The position numbers and the translations under genes were made by a program. From Coriolopsis trogii (Eukaryota; Basidiomycota; Agaricomycetes; Polyporales; Polyporaceae), in contig JAHYIO010000004.1 in the NCBI GenBank assembly GCA_020543525.1, forward strand, positions 1,674,001-1,738,000: 64,000 nt of DNA. The letters run 5' to 3'. Shown piece after piece: positions 61,997 through 64,000 of the stretch; position 1 is the first letter of the stretch; every line of letters starts with the position of its first letter. The notes under the pieces are model-generated. The model had not been told where the DNA came from, did not search any database, and saw only the letters and a list, made by a program, of their open reading frames with translations.

Positions 61997-64000
61997 TCAT
62001 GAAAGCGCGCCCCAGAGACCGAGGCCCGTGAAGAACCCGCCAAGCCCCACGAGCAGCCCGACGTACGCTGTCGTGTGCACCCCGATCCGGGGCAGGACGG
62101 GCGGCGAGTGCAAAACAGACAGGAAGACGTGCACGACGACGACGAGCGGGAACGTGATCTGCAGCGGCCGGTTCGAGTACATCGCCGGCACGTCCTGTCC
62201 CTGAGGAAACGAGAGCGGGGAGAGCAGGTACGCCCACGCGAGCACGAGCGTGAACCCGAGCGAGAACAAGAACGAGTCGACGCGTTGCAGACACGGCACG
62301 AACACGGGAATGTACTGCGTAAAGAGAGAAAGAGGGGGGAAAGGGAAGTCAGTCAAGTGCATGGTCCCTTTAACACGAACGCCTCGCCGTGAGCCGCCTC
62401 GTCCCAAAAACGCCGCCGGAGCGCAGTTCACGGGAGAAGAGAACCCAAGCAAGGCGTAACAAGAACACTCACGATCACCGGCATCCCGTACACCTCCTCC
62501 AGCTCTTCGCGCTCCTGCAAATGAATGAGCTGCTCCACGTCCAAGTCGACCGCCTGCCGGATCGCCTCCTCCACACTCATCGGCTCCTTTCCTCGACCAT
62601 GGCTTGAGCTCCGGCCTGCGTTCCCATTTGCCCCAGCAGCAGCAGCAGCAACACCCTCCGGCGCTCCCGGTGCTTGTCCTGATGCTGGCCCTGCGTGTTC
62701 GCTCCGCGGACTCAGCGGCATGTACTCCCGGCTCCCGTTCCCGCTCCCCAACCCAGCACCTGTGACACTCCCCGTGCCCCACTGCGCCTGCGCCTGCGAC
62801 TGCATCCTAGACCGCGCAAGGATCTCCCGGACGTGTTCGACGGGCACCATCACGTTCCTATACAGCCCCAGCTGCCCGTACCCCTGCGCGATGCTCATCG
62901 CAGCCTCGGCAAGCCCCCAGCCGAGCGCGAGCCACCACACGGTGCGGAACGCCCCGTCTCGCCACGTCGGACGCGGGTAAGCCATCTCGTGTCGGACCCG
63001 CAGCGTCGCGAGCGCCGCGAGCCGGAGACTCTGGGTCAGGAGCACGTGTAGGACATTGAAGAGGAGAGTGTTGAGGATCGGGGGGCAGAAGAGTGAGGCG
63101 AGGGTGTACAGCGGGACCCGGAGGAGGTGCGAGAGCGACCAGAACGCAGCAGAGAGCAGGAGTTCGGGTAGCGGAGAGGGAAACGAACGCGGGACTGTCG
63201 GTGAGTGTGGGTATCGAATGGGCCATATCCGCTCGGGAAGTAGGGCAAGAAGCAGGAAGAGCACGAGCGAGGTAAGGGGGACGAATGCGTATAGGGCTAT
63301 CGTCCTCTTGTAAGACCCTAGGGGAAAAGAAGTGATGTTAACGAGGCGGTCGGCTTCGGCAGGAAGAGCTAGCGGTGAATAGAGCTCGTGCGCATTGAAG
63401 TTGGTAACCCTCTCCTACTTAGCCACTGAATGAATGATTACGGACCGAACCTAATCAGATCACTAAATGTCATACATCGAAACATAGAGCTCAGCATGCC
63501 GAAGCCTGGGTCCGAAGAACCGTCCACTCGGCCAGCCGCGGATCAAAAACAGCGTGCGGAACTCGTGCATCCCTCGCCTGCAGCAATGCCCTGGACATGG
63601 CATGCAGACGGTGATGTACGAGCTCTGACACGACATACTTACGTGTATGCACGTAGAGACCGGTCCTGGATGCCGCGTAGCAAATTCCAGCCCGAAACAA
63701 GGTCCTACAACTCCCCATTCATCATGGCCACCGCATGGTTGCGATAGCGAAAGCGTGGAATAGACGGTATCGACTTCAAGCGACACTACTCACCACTGTA
63801 GTAACCTTGTTGCGCCAAGTCCCACTCCTGAGCCTCCTCTTCGAGCCCATTCTCGTCTTCGTCCACTGCGGCTTCCTCCGGAACGCGGTCCAACCAGCTG
63901 TCTCTCCTGTGTCTCTCCGGACTCGTGCGCAAACTCGACGCCCCCTCGTTCAAAATCGTGCCGTAGATTGGGACAGCAGAATAGCCAGACGACTGTCTTG
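61997..64000 (-). CDS. Polytopic membrane protein, 5' end beyond the window
   Basis: The frame enters at the window edge: SGYSAVPIYGTILNEGASSL, a charged segment, and WDLAQQGYYSG up to 63794. A 476-nt intron (63318-63793) follows, then SYKRTIALYAFVPLTSLVLF and helix ALLPERIWPI, further helices (LLLSAAFWSLSHLLRVPLY, LNTLLFNVLHVLLTQSL, WWLALGWGLAEAAMSIA), a soluble Ala/Gly-rich loop with VEEAIRQAVDLDVEQLIHLQ, and, after an intron at about 62313-62473, VFVPCLQRVDSFLFSLGFTL, LVVVVHVFLSVLH and GLLVGLGGFFTGLGLW. Stop 61997-61999. Seven or so membrane helices with a helical loop. No family is recognised. Location (ER, vacuole, plasma membrane) is unknown. Confidence 0.72.

Overview
The window is nuclear DNA from a filamentous basidiomycete, most likely an Agaricomycete wood or litter decayer. 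The reasons are intron-dense genes with mostly 45-90 nt GT-AG introns, exons as short as 6 and 13 nt, a Zn2Cys6 regulator, an F-box/LRR-like protein, a GH115 xylan alpha-glucuronidase, a heme-thiolate peroxidase and a peroxisomal acyl-CoA oxidase, all with family features seen in mushrooms and polypores. Genes lie on both strands with no operon logic. The species cannot be named from the sequence alone.

Layout, left to right. 1-455: 3' end of an unrecognised fungal gene. 850-2917 (-): La RNA-binding protein with an RGG tail. 5827-9884 (+): large Zn2Cys6 transcription factor. 12952-13626 (+): Chz1-like H2A.Z chaperone, convergent with a peroxisomal acyl-CoA oxidase (13786-16552, -, PTS1 tail SKL). 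16786-16912: U6 snRNA. 17032-17642 (-): carboxymuconolactone-decarboxylase-like gene with an apparent frameshift. 19672-21330 (+): F-box protein. 21647-23557 (-): member of an unrecognised family carrying an in-frame stop. 23633-25345: long-TIR, TA-flanked transposon-like element. 25583-26593 (+): GPI-anchored secreted protein. 27247-29091 (+): divergent Cdc20/Cdh1-type APC/C activator. 29755-30645 (+): heme-thiolate peroxidase without a signal peptide. 30857-32319 (-): Nudix hydrolase. 32975-33734 (-): second member of the unrecognised family.

35275-40466 is a repeat-rich island. It holds a 2.8 kb palindrome with 1,352-bp arms built largely of a degenerate 9-bp tandem repeat, followed at once by a 2.2 kb inverted duplication with 745-bp arms, each containing a TATA box and the start of a possible gene. 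Downstream come an NmrA/SDR-like protein (40899-41570, -), GH115 (43686-47866, +), ornithine aminotransferase (48182-50921, +), a short Zn2Cys6 protein (53325-53832, +), a four-helix membrane protein with a Ser-rich tail (57115-59817, -) and the 3' part of another membrane protein (61997-64000, -).

Functionally the genes are a mix of housekeeping (La, U6, Chz1, OAT, acyl-CoA oxidase, APC/C activator), lignocellulose or oxidative metabolism (GH115, heme-thiolate peroxidase) and regulators; no pathway cluster is evident. The most unusual content is the set of three long inverted repeats within 17 kb, each able to give hairpin dsRNA if transcribed. All exon structures are inferred by eye from reading frame and GT-AG signals.
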